Assembly (NCBI GenBank): GCA_963781035.1 | Contig: CAWAEN010000004.1 | Span: forward strand, 248,001 to 312,000 | Direction of reading: 5' to 3' | DNA from: SZUA-35 sp963781035 | GTDB taxonomy: Bacteria > Actinomycetota > Acidimicrobiia > Acidimicrobiales > SZUA-35 | Length of the DNA: 64,000 nt | In this document: positions 61,675-64,000 of the stretch, piece by piece | Position numbering within the stretch: position 1 is the first letter of the stretch | How the letters are laid out: each line of letters opens with the position of its first letter | Program-made: the position numbers and the translations under genes | Notes under the pieces: model-generated | Database searches by the model: none | Told to the model about the DNA's origin: nothing | The model's input: the letters and a program-made list of their open reading frames with translations, nothing else

Positions 61675-61801
61675 TCGGCACGGGTCGGGCCGGCGTCAGC
61701 AACGCTTGTCGATCCGGACCGCTTCGCGAACCGCCCCGCTATCATCTCCAGTCGCTCTTGACGCGGACCCTCGTCCGCGCACCCGATCGAAGGCATGTCT
61801 C

Positions 61802-62227
61802 ATGGCCAAGAAGCAAGTAATGGCAGTCGTCAAGATCCAGATCCAGGCCGGCGCCGCATCACCCGCCCCGCCCGTCGGTACCGCACTCGGTCCGTACGGC
61901 GTCGCGATCATGGACTTCTGCAAGGAGTACAACGCGAAGACCGAGTCGCAGCGGGGCAACATCGTCCCCGTCGACATCACGATCTTCGAGGACCGCTCGT
62001 TCAGCTTCATCACGAAGACCCCTCCGACCTCACAGCTCATCAAGAAGGCGGCCGGTATCGACAAGGGCGCCTCTGACCCGAAGCGCGATCGTGCGGGTTC
62101 GATCACCGAAGCTCAGGTCGCCGAGATCGCCGAAGTCAAGATGCCCGATCTCAACGCCTACGACCTCGAAGCTGCGAAGCAGCAGGTCAAGGGCACCGCT
62201 CGACAGATGGGCGTCCGAGTACGCTGA
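61802..62227 (+). CDS. rplK: 50S ribosomal protein L11
   Basis: 141 residues. KIQIQAGAASPAPPVGTALG and the C-terminal RNA-binding domain (TKTPPTSQLIKKAAGIDKGA) are diagnostic. ATG 61802 is the conserved start. Confidence 0.97.
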   Translation: MAKKQVMAVVKIQIQAGAASPAPPVGTALGPYGVAIMDFCKEYNAKTESQRGNIVPVDITIFEDRSFSFITKTPPTSQLIKKAAGIDKGASDPKRDRAGSITEAQVAEIAEVKMPDLNAYDLEAAKQQVKGTARQMGVRVR

Positions 62228-62424
62228 AACTCTGCGGGCGCCTGGGCGCCCTCCGAGTTTCGCAAGTTCTTCGCTGACGCTCACGAACGTTCGTCCTCGC
62301 TGGCGCTCGTCCTCAACGGAGTGCTCGCTGACGCTCTCAAGTCCAGCACAGCAAACAGTTCTGACAATACAGAGGCTCGGCGTGTTCACCTCGACCGCCG
62401 GCCGTACCAACGAGGGAGCCAGAC
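62227..62424 (+). promoter_or_regulatory. rplK-rplA spacer with hairpin and repeated core motif
   Basis: AAACTC...GAGTTT encloses GGGCGCC...GGCGCCC (62227-62260). Then three copies of the core TTCGCTGACGCTC/CTCGCTGGCGCTC (62270, 62296, 62324). An unusually long spacer (197 bp) for rplKA, which in many bacteria are closely linked. Confidence 0.6.
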
Positions 62425-63123
62425 ATGGCAAAGGGCAAGAAGTATCTCGACGCAACCAAGCGCTACGACCGGGACCATCTCCACAGTCCCCGCGAAGCGA
62501 TGGAACTGGTGAAGAGCCTCGCCAGCGCGAAGTTCGACGAGTCGGTCGACGTGAGCCTGCGTCTCGGTGTCGATCCCCGCAAGGCCGATCAGATCGTGCG
62601 TGGCACGGTGGCCCTTCCGGCCGGAACGGGCAAGACCATCCGCGTCGCCGTGTTCGCCACCGGTGAGGCTGCAGCCGCCGCAACCGAGGCCGGTGCCGAC
62701 TTGGTCGGTGGCGAAGAACTGGTCGAAGAGGTCAACGGCGGCATGCTCGACTTCGACCTCGCCATCTCCACCCCAGAACTCATGCCCAAGGTGGGCACGC
62801 TTGGTCGAGTGCTCGGCCCCCGAGGTCTGATGCCGAACCCGAAGACCGGCACGGTCACGCCGGACGTCGGCAAGGCCGTCCGCGACTTCAAGGGTGGAAC
62901 GGTCGAGTACCGGACGGACCGCTACGCGAACATCGCTGTGTCGATCGGCAAGGCGGGCTTCGAGGTCGACGATCTCGTCCGCAACTTCGACACGCTGCTC
63001 GACGAGATCCTCAAGGCGAGGCCGGCATCGGCCAAGGGCCGCTACATCCTCAAGCTCAATGCGTCGACGACCATGGGCCCGGGCGTCAAGATCGACCCGA
63101 ACCGCCTCGGTTCTTCCGACTGA
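62425..63123 (+). CDS. rplA: 50S ribosomal protein L1
   Basis: 232 residues, full length. ASAKFDESVDVSLRLGVDPR, LGRVLGPRGLMPNPKTGTVT and GGTVEYRTDRYANI are family signatures. In many bacteria L1 represses its own operon by binding the leader (known); no such site was confirmed here. Confidence 0.97.
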   Translation: MAKGKKYLDATKRYDRDHLHSPREAMELVKSLASAKFDESVDVSLRLGVDPRKADQIVRGTVALPAGTGKTIRVAVFATGEAAAAATEAGADLVGGEELVEEVNGGMLDFDLAISTPELMPKVGTLGRVLGPRGLMPNPKTGTVTPDVGKAVRDFKGGTVEYRTDRYANIAVSIGKAGFEVDDLVRNFDTLLDEILKARPASAKGRYILKLNASTTMGPGVKIDPNRLGSSD

Positions 63124-63127
63124 GCCC

Positions 63128-63175
63128 GTTCTGCGGAGCCAGAGCCTCAGAAGTGAGGCCCACGTTCCGCAGAAC
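63128..63175 (+). terminator. Hairpin after rplA, related to the one at 51038
   Basis: GTTCTGCGGA pairs with TCCGCAGAAC (10 bp), then an internal loop, then GCCTCA/TGAGGC around GAAG. It starts four bases after the rplA stop. Confidence 0.65.
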
Positions 63176-63466
63176 AGGGTGTGTCGAACTGGTGGTCGTC
63201 ACGAGGCAGTGCGGTTTCGGCCGTCCGCTCGCTAGCCTTGCCCGCTGCACACATCGAAGCTCGCCAGAGATGTTCGGGTGTCGTCACCGCAGTTCGCTGT
63301 GGGGGCGGCGTAACGCCGGATGAGGTGATTGACTTCTGCACTCTCTTCGCTCCTCGCACCGCCTCTGGGCTGTGTGTTCGAACTCGAAGGTGGTGGGGAA
63401 ACCGATCGACCTTGGCGTCGATCGTGCAGAACCCATCCATCACACGAACACACGAGAGGAGGTGCA
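63176..63466 (+). promoter_or_regulatory. rplJ leader region
   Basis: About 290 bp with no gene. By position it should hold the promoter and L10-leader RNA that L10(L12) binds to control rplJ. TTGACT near 63329 may be a -35 box; I see no good -10. GAGGAGG precedes the rplJ ATG. Confidence 0.45.
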
Positions 63467-64000
63467 ATGGACAACCCACGACCGGAAAAGGTCGCCATCG
63501 TCGCAGAGGTCAAGGATCGACTCGAGTCTGCTGAAGCGGTGATGGTCACCGAGTATCGGGGATTGACCGTCGAGGCGCTTTCGCAGCTGCGGACCAGTCT
63601 TCGTCCCGCAGGCGGAAGCTACAAGGTCTACAAGAACACCTTGGTCCGTCGCGCCGCCGAAGGTCTCAACGAGGAGTTCTCCGAACTGCTCGTCGGTCCG
63701 ACGGCACTGACGTTCACCGAGTCCACGCCTGAGGGCGAGGCCGGCGATGTCGTCACCGTGGCGAAGGCCCTCAAGGACTTCGCCAAGGACAATCCGAACC
63801 TCATCGTCAAGGGTGGCCTTTTCGAAGGCCAGTTCATCGACGCCGACGGGCTCAAGCAGCTCGCCGACATCGAACCACGCGAAGTCCTGTTGGCCAAGCT
63901 GGCCGGCATGATCGCTGCCCCGATGACGCAAATGGCCGGACTGCTCCAAGCACTGCCACGCGACATGGCCTACGGCCTCAAGGCACTCATCGACCAAGGC
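63467..64000 (+). CDS. rplJ: 50S ribosomal protein L10 (3' end outside window)
   Basis: 178 residues visible from ATG 63467, after GAGGAGGTGCA. EKVAIVAEVKDRLESAEAVM, YRGLTVEALSQLRTSLR and KNTLVRRAA identify L10. It builds the L7/L12 stalk. It runs off the right edge near its end. Confidence 0.95.
   Translation, partial: MDNPRPEKVAIVAEVKDRLESAEAVMVTEYRGLTVEALSQLRTSLRPAGGSYKVYKNTLVRRAAEGLNEEFSELLVGPTALTFTESTPEGEAGDVVTVAKALKDFAKDNPNLIVKGGLFEGQFIDADGLKQLADIEPREVLLAKLAGMIAAPMTQMAGLLQALPRDMAYGLKALIDQG

Overview
The window is a high-GC (C/G-ending codons almost throughout) chromosomal segment from an aerobic actinobacterium. The overall look (split cytochrome b with a dicluster ferredoxin, diheme membrane cytochrome c, FN3/DUF4214 secreted protein, small-subunit tRNA/tuf/secE/nusG cluster) suggests an Acidimicrobiia-like lineage, but that taxonomic guess is inference. 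No phage, IS element, CRISPR array or plasmid gene was seen.

Layout. (1) 1-2044: a secreted metallopeptidase-like/FN3/DUF4214 protein running off the left edge. (2) 2161-9380: a menaquinol-cytochrome c reductase (bc-type complex III) cluster: monoheme cytochrome c, small membrane protein, dicluster ferredoxin, cytochrome b split into a b6-like and a subunit IV-like polypeptide, Rieske protein, diheme cytochrome c and an unrecognised membrane protein. (3) 9426-25555: a complete 14-gene nuoABCDEFGHIJKLMN operon (nuo-1). (4) 25560-30936: dusB, hsp20, a TetR regulator, a short-chain dehydrogenase and glgB. (5) 31030-41904: a second complex I operon (nuo-2) that has nuoABCD and nuoHIJKLMN but no nuoEFG. 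(6) 41965-57508: a membrane diguanylate cyclase, a MidA/NDUFAF7-like methyltransferase, TetR, an acyltransferase joined to a methyltransferase fragment, an intact methyltransferase, acetyl-CoA synthetase, a HAD protein, two amino-acid ABC transporter genes, a dihydropteroate synthase, HtpX, tRNA-Tyr, YajQ, a GNAT acetyltransferase and a membrane ABC/SMC-like protein with a degenerate Walker A. (7) 57710-64000: the translation/transcription cluster tRNA-Thr, tRNA-Met, tuf, an ECF sigma/anti-sigma pair, tRNA-Trp, secE, nusG, rplK, rplA, rplJ (cut by the right edge).

How it works together: electrons from NADH enter the quinone pool through nuo-1; nuo-2 lacks the NADH-oxidising module and must take electrons from another donor, possibly a ferredoxin; quinol is oxidised by the bc complex and passed to membrane-bound c-type cytochromes. 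MidA, next to nuo-2, is a family that methylates an arginine of the NuoD-type subunit, and only the NuoD of nuo-2 has that arginine.

A caution for every reader: more than 60 single-base frame breaks interrupt otherwise well conserved genes, including tuf and most nuo genes. They are densest at about 29.9-40.0 kb. Nearly all are repaired by removing or adding one base, and most look like one surplus G or C. I treat them as sequencing/assembly errors and give one feature per gene across the breaks. Several families of non-coding repeats lie at gene ends and are reported separately.
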